In this document: piece by piece, positions 50,735 through 60,682 of the stretch | Numbering within the stretch: the first letter of the stretch is position 1 | Layout of the letters: each line of letters begins with the position of its first letter | Assembly: GCA_900316315.1 (NCBI GenBank) | Contig: ONCK01000001.1 | Coordinates: forward strand, 62,001-126,000 | From: an uncultured Prevotellaceae bacterium | GTDB lineage: Bacteria > Bacteroidota > Bacteroidia > Bacteroidales > Bacteroidaceae | Direction: 5' to 3' | DNA: 64,000 bases | Notes under the pieces: generated by a model | The model's database searches: none | Told to the model about the DNA's origin: nothing | What the model saw: only the letters and a program-made list of their open reading frames with translations | Program-made: the position numbers and the translations under genes

Positions 50735-52201
50735 ATGAAACTATCACAAGTCCTCACCAAGGTCAGCTCCTACGAGATCATCGGACAACCGGACCTGGAA
50801 ATCACGGGCGTCAACATCGACTCACGCAAAGTAGCACAGGGCGACCTTTTCATAGCCGTCAAGGGCACACAAGCAGACGGTCACAAGTTTATCCCCATGG
50901 CCATCGAGCGGGGCGCAGTAGCCATTGCCTGTCAGGATGTACCCGCTGAGCGGGCCGAGGGCGTCACCTACGTGCGCATAGCCGACACCGAGGAAGCCAC
51001 AGGGCAGATCGCCACGCAGTACTACGGCGACCCGACATCGCGTCTCAAGCTCGTGGGCGTCACTGGCACCAATGGCAAGACGACCATCGCCACCCTACTC
51101 TACGAGATGTTCCGCAAGCTGGGCTACAAGTGCGGTCTGTGCTCCACCGTGTGCAACTATGTCGAGGACAAGGCCTATCCGGCTACCCAGACGACGCCTG
51201 ACCCTATCACACTCAACGAGCTGCTGGGACTCATGGCCGACGCCGGCTGCCAATACGCCTTCATGGAGGTGAGCTCACACGCCATCCACCAGAAGCGCAT
51301 CAGCGGCCTGCACTTCGTAGGAGGCATCTTTACCAACCTCACACGCGACCATCTGGACTATCATAAGACATTTGAAAACTACAGAAACGCCAAGAAGGCC
51401 TTTTTTGACGGACTTACTCCTGACGCATTTGCCATCACCAACGCCGACGATCGCAACGGCATGGTCATGGTACAGAACTGCAAAGCACAGATCAAGACAT
51501 ACTCCCAGCATACCATGGCCGATTTTCATGCCAAGCTGATTGAGATGTCATTCCACGGCATGCAGCTCGACATCAACGGCAGAGAGGTCCACGTCCCCTT
51601 GGTCGGGAAATTCAATATCAGCAATCTGCTCGCTATTTACGGCGCGGCCATCATGCTCGGTCAGGATCCCGATCGGACACTTACCGTGCTAAGCGGCCTG
51701 CAGTCAGTCAGCGGCCGCTTTGAAGCCCTGCATAGTCCGCGCGGCTATGTAGCCATCGTCGACTATGCCCATACTCCCGACGCACTGGTCAATGTCTTGA
51801 CCGCTATACATGAGGTCCTGCGCGGACAAGGTCAGATCATCACCGTATGCGGAGCCGGCGGCAACCGAGACAAGGGCAAGCGGCCACAGATGGCCTACGA
51901 AGCTGCCAAAGACAGCGACCGCGTCATCATCACCAGCGACAATCCCCGATTTGAGGAGCCCGCAGATATCATCAAGGACATGCTTGCCGGCATCACCGAG
52001 GAGCAGCAAGGCCGCGTCGTGGCCATAGTTGATCGGCGTCAGGCCATACAGGCTGCTTGCATGATGGCCAACAAGGGCGACGTCATCCTAGTAGCTGGCA
52101 AGGGACACGAGACCTATCAGGATGTCAAGGGTGTCAAACACCACTTTGACGACAAGGAGGAGCTCCGTAAGGTGTTTAAGGCTGAAGAGGCTGCGCTCTA
52201 A
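50735..52201 (+). CDS. murE: UDP-MurNAc-tripeptide synthetase
   Basis: 488 residues. ATP site GTNGKTT (111-117), then [26 protein letters not shown], and the substrate motif DNPR (402-405), which in MurE marks diaminopimelate as the amino acid added (lysine-type enzymes differ here). That agrees with asd in this window feeding the diaminopimelate branch. Whether the meso or LL form is used cannot be told. Starts 36 bases after ftsI. Confidence 0.96.
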   Translation: MKLSQVLTKVSSYEIIGQPDLEITGVNIDSRKVAQGDLFIAVKGTQADGHKFIPMAIERGAVAIACQDVPAERAEGVTYVRIADTEEATGQIATQYYGDPTSRLKLVGVTGTNGKTTIATLLYEMFRKLGYKCGLCSTVCNYVEDKAYPATQTTPDPITLNELLGLMADAGCQYAFMEVSSHAIHQKRISGLHFVGGIFTNLTRDHLDYHKTFENYRNAKKAFFDGLTPDAFAITNADDRNGMVMVQNCKAQIKTYSQHTMADFHAKLIEMSFHGMQLDINGREVHVPLVGKFNISNLLAIYGAAIMLGQDPDRTLTVLSGLQSVSGRFEALHSPRGYVAIVDYAHTPDALVNVLTAIHEVLRGQGQIITVCGAGGNRDKGKRPQMAYEAAKDSDRVIITSDNPRFEEPADIIKDMLAGITEEQQGRVVAIVDRRQAIQAACMMANKGDVILVAGKGHETYQDVKGVKHHFDDKEELRKVFKAEEAAL

Positions 52202-52430
52202 ACTGTAATGTACCCGATATGATTGACCCTGCAGCTCACCTCAGCATGGTAAAGTCCGGTCTGACCGACATCAAGCCCCGCCTTACCCGTACCACATCCG
52301 GTCCCTTGGCAACCAGATCTCATCTGATCAGCGCTAAGTCCAGGTACTACATCCTGTCACCTCTGACCCAACGACCCGCAGTCCTCAGCTGAGCGCTACA
52401 CCATCCTATTCACCCAAAGTATTATTAGAC
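52202..52430. other. Gap between murE and mraY
   Basis: 229 bases, unusually long inside a dcw block. It has several sequences resembling the reverse core of the phased element (CATCAAGCC 52269, CATCCGGTC 52295, CATCTGATC 52321, CATCCTGTC 52350), but the spacing (26-29) breaks the 21-bp phase. No promoter box is clear. Confidence 0.5.
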
Positions 52431-53702
52431 ATGCTGTACTATTTCTTCCGATTCTTAGGCAACTTCGGCATACCCGGTTCGGGCATGTGGAGCTATATCT
52501 CCTTCCGCTCCCTCCTGGCATTTATTCTAGCCTTGCTCATCTCGGCATGGTTCGGCGCCCGTTTCATCAAATATATGCACCGGCATCATATCAGCGAGAC
52601 ACAGCGTGATGCCAGCATCGACCCCTATGGTGTCAAAAAGAAGGGCGTACCCTCCATGGGCGGCATTATCATCATCGTATCCATGCTCGTGCCGGTACTT
52701 CTATTGGGCCGACTGCGCAACATCTACCTTCTGCTCATGATTGGTACGACAGTATGGCTGGGCATGCTGGGATTTGCCGATGACTACATCAAGATTTTCC
52801 GACACAATAAGGAGGGGCTCTCCGGCTGGGTCAAGATTGCAGGCCAATTTATCCTCGGCCTGGTCGTCGGACTTACGCTCTACCTGAGCCCCGATGCGGT
52901 CATCAGGGAAAACGTAGAGGTCGTACGCAACGGACAAGTGACCTACGTCGCCCACAAGAGCCAGGAGCAAAAATCAACTATGACCACCATCCCCTTTGTC
53001 AAGGGCAACGATTTTGACTACAGCTCCCTCTTCGGCTGGCTCGGCCCCTACAAGCAGGCTGCAGGTTGGATATTCTTCGTATTCATCACCGTATTGGTCG
53101 TCATGGCCGTGAGCAACGGCGCAAACCTCGACGACGGCATGGATGGTATGGCCGCGGGCAACTCTGCCTTCATTGGCATTGCGCTAGGTGTGCTGGCCTA
53201 TGTCTCCAGTCACATCCAAATGGCCGGATACCTTAATATTATGTATATACCCGGCACACAGGAGCTGGTCGTCTTTGCTTCGGCATTTGTCGGAGCACTT
53301 ATCGGCTTTCTCTGGTACAATGCGTACCCCGCACAAGTCTTTATGGGCGACACGGGAAGCCTTGCCATCGGAGGCATCATCGGTGTGCTCGCCATCATCA
53401 TCCACAAGGAGCTGCTTCTGCCGCTCCTCTGCGGTATCTTCTTCGTAGAGAGTCTGAGCGTCATCCTGCAGCGCTTTTACTACAAAGCGGGCAAGCGCAA
53501 GGGCAAGAAGCAGCGCATCTTCAAGCGTACGCCTATCCACGACAACTTCAGAGTGCTCAATTCGCAGCTCGACTCTGACTGCACCTATGTCTTCCCCAAC
53601 TGGCCGCGCAAGTGCTTCCATGAGTCCAAGATCGTAACCCGCTTCTGGATTGTCACGCTTATACTCGCCGCGGCCACAATCATAACGTTGAAAATCAGAT
53701 AA
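52431..53702 (+). CDS. mraY: Phospho-MurNAc-pentapeptide translocase
   Basis: 423 residues, ten or so helices. The catalytic aspartates are D117/D118 (FADDY) and D234/D235/D238 (NLDDGMDG), and FMGDTGSLA follows. It joins UDP-MurNAc-pentapeptide to undecaprenyl phosphate to give lipid I. Two points are unusual: an insertion of about 60 residues after helix 4 (residues about 155-200, YLSPDAVIRENVEV...), common in Bacteroidetes, and the usual HHH motif of the last cytoplasmic loop reading HDN (370-372). Confidence 0.96.
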   Translation: MLYYFFRFLGNFGIPGSGMWSYISFRSLLAFILALLISAWFGARFIKYMHRHHISETQRDASIDPYGVKKKGVPSMGGIIIIVSMLVPVLLLGRLRNIYLLLMIGTTVWLGMLGFADDYIKIFRHNKEGLSGWVKIAGQFILGLVVGLTLYLSPDAVIRENVEVVRNGQVTYVAHKSQEQKSTMTTIPFVKGNDFDYSSLFGWLGPYKQAAGWIFFVFITVLVVMAVSNGANLDDGMDGMAAGNSAFIGIALGVLAYVSSHIQMAGYLNIMYIPGTQELVVFASAFVGALIGFLWYNAYPAQVFMGDTGSLAIGGIIGVLAIIIHKELLLPLLCGIFFVESLSVILQRFYYKAGKRKGKKQRIFKRTPIHDNFRVLNSQLDSDCTYVFPNWPRKCFHESKIVTRFWIVTLILAAATIITLKIR

Positions 53703-53720
53703 ACAATATACATAATCGCC

Positions 53721-55052
53721 ATGAAAAGAATCGTAGTCATAGGTGGTGGTGAAAGCGGCTGGGGTGCAGCCGTTCTGGCCCAGAAAAAAGGTTTTGATGT
53801 CTTCCTCACAGACTCCGGGATACTGAGTCCGAAATACAAGGATCTGCTTGACCAATACCATATCCACTGGGAAGAAGGTCACCATACGGAGGAGCTCATC
53901 CTCAATGCCGACGAGATCATCAAGAGCCCCGGCGTGCCCAAGGAGGCTCCCATCATTCAGAAGCTTATGGCACAGGGCACCCCCATCATCAGCGAAATAG
54001 AGTTTGCCGGGCGGTACACTGATGCCAAGATGGTCTGCATCACTGGCAGCAACGGCAAGACGACGACGACCTCCCTCATTTACCATATACTCAAGACCGC
54101 CGGCTACAATGTAGGCCTCGCCGGCAATATCGGACGAAGTCTCGCTTATCAGGTTGCAGAAAAGCACTTTGACTATTACGTCATTGAACTCAGTTCGTTC
54201 CAGCTCGACAACATGTACGACTTCCGAGCCAATGTCGCAGTACTACTCAACATCACGCCCGATCACCTCGACCGCTACGACGGAAAGATGCAGAACTACG
54301 TCAATGCCAAGATGCGTATTATACGCAATCAGCAAGCGGACGACGCCTTCGTATACTGGATGGATGACCCCATCATCCAACGTGAGCTCCAGAAGTACGG
54401 TATCAAGAGCCATCTGTGCCCATTCAGCGAGCTCAAGAAGAAGGGCTCTATCGGCTACATCGAGGACGGACAGTACAAGATCGAGTATCCCACTCCCATC
54501 AACATGGAACAGGAGGACTTGGCGCTTAAGGGAAAGCACAACCTCTATGACTCGCTCGCCGCGGGCATATCCGCCGACTTTGTGGGCGTAGACAGCAATA
54601 TCATTATCAAGTGTCTGCACGACTTCAAGGGAGTGGAGCACCGACTGGAGCGTGTGACGACCGTCGACGACGTACTCTATATCAACGACTCCAAGGCTAC
54701 CAACGTCGACGCCTGCTACTATGCCCTCGAGAGCATGACTTCCCCGACCATTCTCATACTTGGAGGCAAGGACAAGGGCAACGACTACAATGAGATCAAA
54801 GACCTTGTCAAGCAGAAGTGCCGCGCCCTCGTCTACCTCGGAGCAGACAATACCAAGCTCCATGCCTTCTTTGACTCGTTCGGCCTGCCCGTACGCGACA
54901 CTCACAATATGAAGGACTGCGTCGAGGCCTGCCATGCTCTGGCCCAGCCCGGCGACACAGTACTGCTGAGTCCGTGCTGCGCAAGCTTTGACCTATTTCA
55001 CAATATGGAGGAGCGCGGCGAAATGTTTAAGGACCTCGTGAGAAAACTATAA
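53721..55052 (+). CDS. murD: UDP-MurNAc-L-alanine--D-glutamate ligase
   Basis: 443 residues. N-terminal IGGGESGWGAAVLA binds the UDP-sugar; the ATP site GSNGKTTTT is at 109-117; ELSSFQLD and NITPDHLDRY are typical MurD motifs, as is ILGGKDKG near the C-terminus. It adds D-Glu. Eighteen bases after mraY and 17 before ftsW, so translationally close to both. Confidence 0.96.
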   Translation: MKRIVVIGGGESGWGAAVLAQKKGFDVFLTDSGILSPKYKDLLDQYHIHWEEGHHTEELILNADEIIKSPGVPKEAPIIQKLMAQGTPIISEIEFAGRYTDAKMVCITGSNGKTTTTSLIYHILKTAGYNVGLAGNIGRSLAYQVAEKHFDYYVIELSSFQLDNMYDFRANVAVLLNITPDHLDRYDGKMQNYVNAKMRIIRNQQADDAFVYWMDDPIIQRELQKYGIKSHLCPFSELKKKGSIGYIEDGQYKIEYPTPINMEQEDLALKGKHNLYDSLAAGISADFVGVDSNIIIKCLHDFKGVEHRLERVTTVDDVLYINDSKATNVDACYYALESMTSPTILILGGKDKGNDYNEIKDLVKQKCRALVYLGADNTKLHAFFDSFGLPVRDTHNMKDCVEACHALAQPGDTVLLSPCCASFDLFHNMEERGEMFKDLVRKL

Positions 55053-55069
55053 TAACCCGTAGCTGCATC

Positions 55070-56332
55070 ATGTCTTCCGCCACATCACAAAAGTTGAGGG
55101 GCATCCTCCACGGCGACGCCATCATCTGGACGATTTTTTTCCTGCTCTGCGCCATCTCCATCATTGAGGTATACAGTGCGACGAGTTCGCTGAGCTACAA
55201 GGACGGCCGTTACTGGAGTCCCGTGATGCAGCACGCGCTGTTTCTCCTCTTCGGCTTCTTAATCGTCTGGTTGGTTCACAACATCCCGTGCCGCTGGTTC
55301 AAGCTCTACCCCCTGGCTGTACTGCCCCTGTCATTTGCGCTACTGATCCTCGTCATGGTGGTCGGGAGTACGGTCAACGGCGCCAACCGCGGCATCGACC
55401 TCTTCGGCATCCATTTCCAGCCTTCAGAGCTAGCCAAAGGGGGCGTTGTCATTGCCGTTGCCCTTATTCTCTCTGTGATGCAGACGCCCAAGGGAGCCGA
55501 CAAGCATGCATTCGGATACATCTTGTTTGTCACCTGTACCTTCTGCGCATTAATTGCCCCCGAAAATCTGTCCACGGCCGCCCTACTCTTTCTCGTTGTT
55601 ATGATTATGATGTTTATCGGGCGCGTCTCGCTCGTACAGATCAGCAAGATGCTCGGTGTATTGGGCATCATCGGCGCCATCGCAGTAGCAGCTGTAGTCG
55701 TCATACCTGAGACTGCATGGGACGCCATGCCGGGTACTCATCGCGTCGTTACCTGGAAGCACCGACTAGAGAAGTTTAAGTCACGCACAGGCGACTCCGA
55801 AGTGACACCCAAGACGTATGACATTACCAACAACAAGCAAGTCACCCACGCCAATATCGCCATTGCTTCGAGCAATATCATAGGCAAGATGCCCGGCAAC
55901 TCAATTGAGCGCGACTTTCTTAGTCAGGCTTACTCCGACTTCATCTACGCGATTGTCATAGAGGAGCTCGGACTCGTCGGAGGCGCCTTTGTTGTCATAC
56001 TATATCTCGTCCTGCTCTTCCGAGCCGGCAAGATAGCCAAGCAGTGTGAGCGCAATTTTCCTGCATTTCTCGTCTTGGGGCTCTCACTTCTGCTTGTCAC
56101 GCAAGCCATGGTCAACATGTGCGTTGCCGTTGGCCTTATTCCCGTCACAGGACAGCCTCTGCCTCTCATCAGCCGCGGAGGTACATCGACACTGATCAAC
56201 TGTGTATACATCGGCATGATACTTAGTGTAAGCCGCTTCGCAAAGAAGCGCGAAGACCCCCCTTCTGCTGCCTCCCATACGGCAGACGCGCCCAATGAAA
56301 GCGAGTTTCGCAATGCCGTGGGCATGGCTTAG
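55070..56332 (+). CDS. ftsW: Septal peptidoglycan polymerase FtsW
   Basis: 420 residues and about ten helices of the SEDS family. GANRGIDLFGIHFQPSELAKGGVVIAVALILS and SDFIYAIVIEELGLVGG (with the conserved Glu and Gly) and PVTGQPLPLISRGGTSTLINCV are SEDS signatures. It polymerises lipid II into septal glycan together with FtsI. Last classic dcw gene of this block; in related genomes murG would come next, but here radA follows 37 bases later. Confidence 0.96.
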   Translation: MSSATSQKLRGILHGDAIIWTIFFLLCAISIIEVYSATSSLSYKDGRYWSPVMQHALFLLFGFLIVWLVHNIPCRWFKLYPLAVLPLSFALLILVMVVGSTVNGANRGIDLFGIHFQPSELAKGGVVIAVALILSVMQTPKGADKHAFGYILFVTCTFCALIAPENLSTAALLFLVVMIMMFIGRVSLVQISKMLGVLGIIGAIAVAAVVVIPETAWDAMPGTHRVVTWKHRLEKFKSRTGDSEVTPKTYDITNNKQVTHANIAIASSNIIGKMPGNSIERDFLSQAYSDFIYAIVIEELGLVGGAFVVILYLVLLFRAGKIAKQCERNFPAFLVLGLSLLLVTQAMVNMCVAVGLIPVTGQPLPLISRGGTSTLINCVYIGMILSVSRFAKKREDPPSAASHTADAPNESEFRNAVGMA

Positions 56333-56369
56333 CACTGTCAGACTTCATTTATAAAGACATACAAGCGCT

Positions 56370-57761
56370 ATGGCAAAAGACAAAGTCATGTATGTATGCG
56401 ACCAGTGCGGCAAAGAGTCGTCGCAGTGGATAGGCCGTTGCCCCGCCTGCGGAGCGTGGAACAGCTTCAAGGAGATCCGCGTGCCCTCTACGGCACCCAG
56501 TCCCTCCAAAGTGCCGGCCGCCCGAGGCATCACTCCCCGCGAGAGCCACGTCAAGCCTCTGGCTTCCATCCAAGCCACGGCCCAGCCGCGCATAGACACC
56601 CTCGACCCCGAACTCAACCGCGTGCTCGGCGGCGGTATAGTGCCCGGCTCACTTATCCTCCTGGGCGGCGAGCCCGGTATCGGCAAGAGTACACTGCTGC
56701 TCCAGACTGTAATGCGGCTGCGTGAGCTCAAGGTTCTCTACGTCAGCGGCGAGGAGAGCGAAAATCAGCTCAAGCTGCGTGCCGACCGCCTCATGGAAGG
56801 ACAAGGCGAGACCCCGTCGCCCAATTGCTACGTACTCTGTGAGACCTCTCTGGAGCAGATCTATGAGCAAGCTCACCAGCTTGCCCCCCAACTGATGGTC
56901 ATCGACTCCGTCCAAGCCATTTCGTCCGAGACAGGCGATGCCTTCCCAGGCAGTCCTTCTCAAGTGAGAGCTTGCGCCGTATCTCTCCTACACTTTGCCA
57001 AGGAGACGGGAATACCCGTCATCCTCGTCGGTCACATCACCAAGGAAGGCTCGCTGGCCGGTCCCAAGATATTAGAACATATCGTCGACGCCGTACTACA
57101 GTTTGAAGGCGACCGGCAACACTTCTACCGCGTACTGCGCGGCCTCAAAAACCGTTTCGGCAGCACCGATGAGCTTGGCCTCTATGAGATGTACTCCGGC
57201 GGGCTTCGCCCCGTGACCAATCCGTCCGAACTCCTGCTCTCGCGCAATTCCGACGGCATGTCGGGCGTAGCCGTTGCCAGTGCCATCGAGGGCGCACGTC
57301 CGCTCCTCATCGAGACGCAGGCGCTCGTCAGTTCGGCGGCCTATGGCACGCCGCAGCGATCCTCGACCGGATTTGACACGCGCCGGCTCAATATGCTCCT
57401 CGCCGTGCTCGAAAAGCGCGTCGGTTTCAAGCTCATGCAAAAGGACGTCTTTCTTAATATCGCCGGCGGGCTTCACGTCTCCGATACCGCCATCGACCTA
57501 AGCGTCATCGTGGCCGTACTCTCAAGCAATGTTGACAATCCTATTCTTGCCTCTACCTGTCTTGCAGGGGAGGTAGGACTGAGCGGAGAGATACGTCCTG
57601 TCACGCGCATCAGCCAGCGCATCTCCGAGGCCCAGCGTCAAGGCTTCCGACGTATGCTCCTGCCCGCTGCCAATCTGCGCGGCATCGACGCAAACAAGTT
57701 TAAGATTACCCTTATCCCCGTCGGCAAGGTAGAAGACGCCCTGCGCCATCTCTTCTCCTGA
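56370..57761 (+). CDS. radA: DNA repair protein RadA
   Basis: 463 residues. An N-terminal zinc finger (C10, C13, C24, C27), Walker A GEPGIGKS (100-107), the RadA-specific KNRFG motif, and a C-terminal Lon-protease-like domain without protease function. RadA is a RecA-like motor that drives branch migration in recombination. Located 37 bases after ftsW, so probably part of the same transcript. Confidence 0.96.
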   Translation: MAKDKVMYVCDQCGKESSQWIGRCPACGAWNSFKEIRVPSTAPSPSKVPAARGITPRESHVKPLASIQATAQPRIDTLDPELNRVLGGGIVPGSLILLGGEPGIGKSTLLLQTVMRLRELKVLYVSGEESENQLKLRADRLMEGQGETPSPNCYVLCETSLEQIYEQAHQLAPQLMVIDSVQAISSETGDAFPGSPSQVRACAVSLLHFAKETGIPVILVGHITKEGSLAGPKILEHIVDAVLQFEGDRQHFYRVLRGLKNRFGSTDELGLYEMYSGGLRPVTNPSELLLSRNSDGMSGVAVASAIEGARPLLIETQALVSSAAYGTPQRSSTGFDTRRLNMLLAVLEKRVGFKLMQKDVFLNIAGGLHVSDTAIDLSVIVAVLSSNVDNPILASTCLAGEVGLSGEIRPVTRISQRISEAQRQGFRRMLLPAANLRGIDANKFKITLIPVGKVEDALRHLFS

Positions 57762-57785
57762 CCCCCTATCATCTCTCCACCCATC

Positions 57786-59417
57786 ATGACCCAAGACCTA
57801 CAGCTCCGCGTTGACCCACGTACGGCCTGCACTCTGTCTCTGCTGATCCACCGCTGCGCCAACGAGACCGGTATCGACCCGGGACGCATCCGTCACCTGC
57901 GCATTCTCAAGCGGAGCATTGATGCCCGTCAGCGCGACATCTACATCAACCTCACCGTGCGTCTCTACATTGACGAGGACGCTCCGCAGCTGGACTACGA
58001 GCCCATCGCATATCCTCATGTGGACAATTGTCCCGAGGTCATCGTCGTCGGAGCAGGTCCAGGCGGCCTTTTCGCCGCCCTGCGTCTCATCGAGCTTCAG
58101 CTGCGCCCTATCGTGCTCGAGCGCGGTAAAGACGTCCACGCCCGCCGCAAAGACATTGCCCGCATCTCTACCCAGCACATCATCAATGACGAGAGCAACT
58201 ACTCCTTTGGTGAAGGCGGGGCGGGAGCCTACAGCGACGGCAAGCTCTACACGCGCAGCGTCAAGCGCGGCAATGTGGACAAGATCTTACAAGTCTTCTG
58301 CCAACACGGAGCCTCCACTGATATTCTCGCCGATGCCCATCCTCATATCGGCACCGATCGCCTCCCCCAAGTGATTGAGGCCATGCGCCATACGATACAG
58401 GATCATGGAGGCGAGGTCCACTTTGAGACACGCGTCGACTCGCTGCTGCTTGACAGCGAAGGAGTGGTACGCGGCGTAACAACGGCAGACCAACGTCAGT
58501 GGCAGGGGCCCGTCATCCTGGCCACAGGGCACTCAGCCCGCGATGTCTACCGATTTCTCCATACTCAGGGCATCACGGAAGAAATCAAGAGCCTGGCCAT
58601 CGGCGTCCGACTCGAACACCCCGCCACTCTCATCGACCAGATCATGTACCACAACCGACAGGGACGCGGGGCTTATCTGCCAGCTGCAGAATATCGCATG
58701 ACAGCCCAGGTCGACGGCCGCGGCGTATACAGTTTCTGTATGTGCCCGGGCGGCTTTGTGATTCCTGCAGCCTCGGGTCAGCGGCAGATCGTCGTCAATG
58801 GGATGAGCCCCAGCGGTCGTAACTCGCGCTGGAGCAACTCCGGCATGGTCGTAGAAACGAGAGCCGAAGATCTAGACGACCCTTCCATCCGGCAACTTCT
58901 CTCCCGCGCGATGCAAGATGCCGACTTTGCCCAGCGCAATTCCGATATTGACGACCCGCAGTCGCCACTACGCATGATGTATTTCCAGGAAGCACTCGAG
59001 CAGGAGTGCTGGCTGCAGGGCGGCAGACGGCAGACCGCTCCCGCACAGCGCATGACCGATTTCGTCAACGGCCGTCTGAGCGACCGCCTACCCGTCTCGA
59101 GCTATACCCCTGGCGTCATCGCCAGCCCGCTCCACTTCTGGATGCCTCGTTTTCTGACCTCGCGCCTCCAGCAGGGCTTCAAGACTTTTGGACATCGCTA
59201 CCACGGATTTTTAACTCAAGAAGCTCTCATGCTGGCCGTCGAGACGCGCACTTCCAGCCCCGTACGCATCACTCGCGACCGCTACACCCTGCAGCATGTC
59301 ACCGCCCGCGGACTCTTCCCCTGCGGAGAGGGAGCAGGCTATGCCGGCGGTATCGTCTCAGCCGCCATCGACGGCGAGAGATGCGCCGAGGCTGTCAGTG
59401 CATATCTCGCCTCGTAG
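57786..59417 (+). CDS. FAD-dependent dehydrogenase, unknown substrate
   Basis: 543 residues. An N-terminal domain of about 85 residues, then the dinucleotide fold VVGAGPGGLFAALRLIE, ESNYSFGEGGAGAYSDGKLYTR and VILATGHSARDVY, and a C-terminal CGEGAGYAGGIVSAAIDGERCAEAV. This is the group of uncharacterised NAD/FAD dehydrogenases (COG2509-like) found in many bacteria. Starts 24 bases after radA. A convergent hairpin follows. Confidence 0.85.
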   Translation: MTQDLQLRVDPRTACTLSLLIHRCANETGIDPGRIRHLRILKRSIDARQRDIYINLTVRLYIDEDAPQLDYEPIAYPHVDNCPEVIVVGAGPGGLFAALRLIELQLRPIVLERGKDVHARRKDIARISTQHIINDESNYSFGEGGAGAYSDGKLYTRSVKRGNVDKILQVFCQHGASTDILADAHPHIGTDRLPQVIEAMRHTIQDHGGEVHFETRVDSLLLDSEGVVRGVTTADQRQWQGPVILATGHSARDVYRFLHTQGITEEIKSLAIGVRLEHPATLIDQIMYHNRQGRGAYLPAAEYRMTAQVDGRGVYSFCMCPGGFVIPAASGQRQIVVNGMSPSGRNSRWSNSGMVVETRAEDLDDPSIRQLLSRAMQDADFAQRNSDIDDPQSPLRMMYFQEALEQECWLQGGRRQTAPAQRMTDFVNGRLSDRLPVSSYTPGVIASPLHFWMPRFLTSRLQQGFKTFGHRYHGFLTQEALMLAVETRTSSPVRITRDRYTLQHVTARGLFPCGEGAGYAGGIVSAAIDGERCAEAVSAYLAS

Positions 59418-59551
59418 TCACCCGCAGACTCCGATTGTCTTCCACCTCTGATAGGCGTATAGCCTGATCTGCCCTGCGGCATTCCGCAAGTCAGATAGTC
59501 TAGACAACAACTTGCCGTCACCCTCCAGCATTCCGCTATATTCTACCAGAA

Positions 59552-59584
59552 GTCCCGCCACTTCCAGCAAGGAAGTGGCGGGAC
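59552..59584. terminator. Bidirectional hairpin between convergent genes
   Basis: A perfect 14-bp stem (GTCCCGCCACTTCC, 59552-59565, with 59571-59584) and a five-base loop between the dehydrogenase (stop 59417) and the permease (stop 59617 on the minus strand). Confidence 0.75.
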
Positions 59585-59616
59585 ATCCGCATATCGAATT
59601 ACAAGGGCAACGCGTC

Positions 59617-60627
59617 CTAATTGCCAGCCATTACGATAAGCGCCAGACCGACAAAGAAGGCAATAAACATCGATAGGAGCAGGAGATTAACCGTCTTGTT
59701 GCTGCCTTTAAATTCCTTCCAAATGAATATGCCCCACATGGCTGCGATCATAGGCGATCCCTGTCCGAGGGCGTAGGAAATCGCTGCACCTGCCTTACCC
59801 GAGCATATGTAGCTGAGCACCGTACCCAGACCCCAGATACATCCACCCAAGACACCGACCAGATGGGTCGGCAGGCTGCCTTGGAAGTACTCCTTGTAAG
59901 TGACCGGAGAGCCCTTGATAGGTCGCTTCATGGCCACCGTATTGAATACAAAGTTGCTTATAAACACACCCACCGCGCAGAGGAAGAAGGCCACATAGGG
60001 AGTTGCCTTGCCCGGAACGGGCGCCTCAAAATTGTCAAGGTCCATCGCATAGGCCACAAAGGGGTAAAAGACACCCATCAATACGCCTGCTACGACACAG
60101 AGCGTCAGGCCTTCCTTAGTAATGCCGCGGCCAGAGTTGCTGGAGTTCTTGCCCGTTGCAATTCCATTGATGATGACCGACAGCAGAACAAATGCCACAC
60201 CGAGGAAGAGCAGTACCGGATCTCCCTTGGCGCCACCCAGTACGAAGTAGTTGAGCAATACGCCCAGCACAAGAGCGATACCCAGACCGATAGGCCAGGC
60301 AATAGCGAGTCCTGAGATGGATACTGCCGCCGTCAGGAGGATATTGGCGAGGTTGAAGATAATACCGCCTACGATAGCGCTGCCGATGGCGAGCGAGGAG
60401 ACCTGAGACAGATTGTCCAGGAAGGGCACGCCCTTGGCTCCGTGGCTGCCCAGTGTAAAGCCGATGACGAGCGAGAAGATCAGGATGCCGATTACATAGT
60501 CCCAGTAAAACAATTCGTAACGCCAACTCTTGCTGGCCAGCTTCTGGGTATTGCCCCAGCTACCCCAGCAGAGCATCGTGACGACACAGAGTATGACTGC
60601 GAGGGCATAACTTCCTACAATAAACAT
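59617..60627 (-). CDS. DMT/GRP-type sugar permease, probably for ribose
   Basis: 336 residues and ten helices. MLCWGSWGNTQKLASKSWRYELFYWDYVIGIL at the start and the later GSPMIAAMWGIFIWKEFKG place it in the glucose/ribose porter-like branch of the DMT superfamily (RbsU- or ureide-permease-like). It lies 55 bases downstream of ribokinase on the same strand, so a role in taking up ribose or a nucleoside-derived sugar is the simplest reading. That is inference from position. Confidence 0.8.
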   Translation of the reverse strand: MFIVGSYALAVILCVVTMLCWGSWGNTQKLASKSWRYELFYWDYVIGILIFSLVIGFTLGSHGAKGVPFLDNLSQVSSLAIGSAIVGGIIFNLANILLTAAVSISGLAIAWPIGLGIALVLGVLLNYFVLGGAKGDPVLLFLGVAFVLLSVIINGIATGKNSSNSGRGITKEGLTLCVVAGVLMGVFYPFVAYAMDLDNFEAPVPGKATPYVAFFLCAVGVFISNFVFNTVAMKRPIKGSPVTYKEYFQGSLPTHLVGVLGGCIWGLGTVLSYICSGKAGAAISYALGQGSPMIAAMWGIFIWKEFKGSNKTVNLLLLSMFIAFFVGLALIVMAGN

Positions 60628-60682
60628 ATACTAATCTGATTTTTGATTGATAATTTCTGATTGACAATTTGCCCACGCTGTT

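Noticed and set aside
52202-52430. Phased element between murE and mraY
   Set aside because: Core-like sequences are present, but spacing of 26-29 does not keep the 21-bp period, so it is not listed as a copy.
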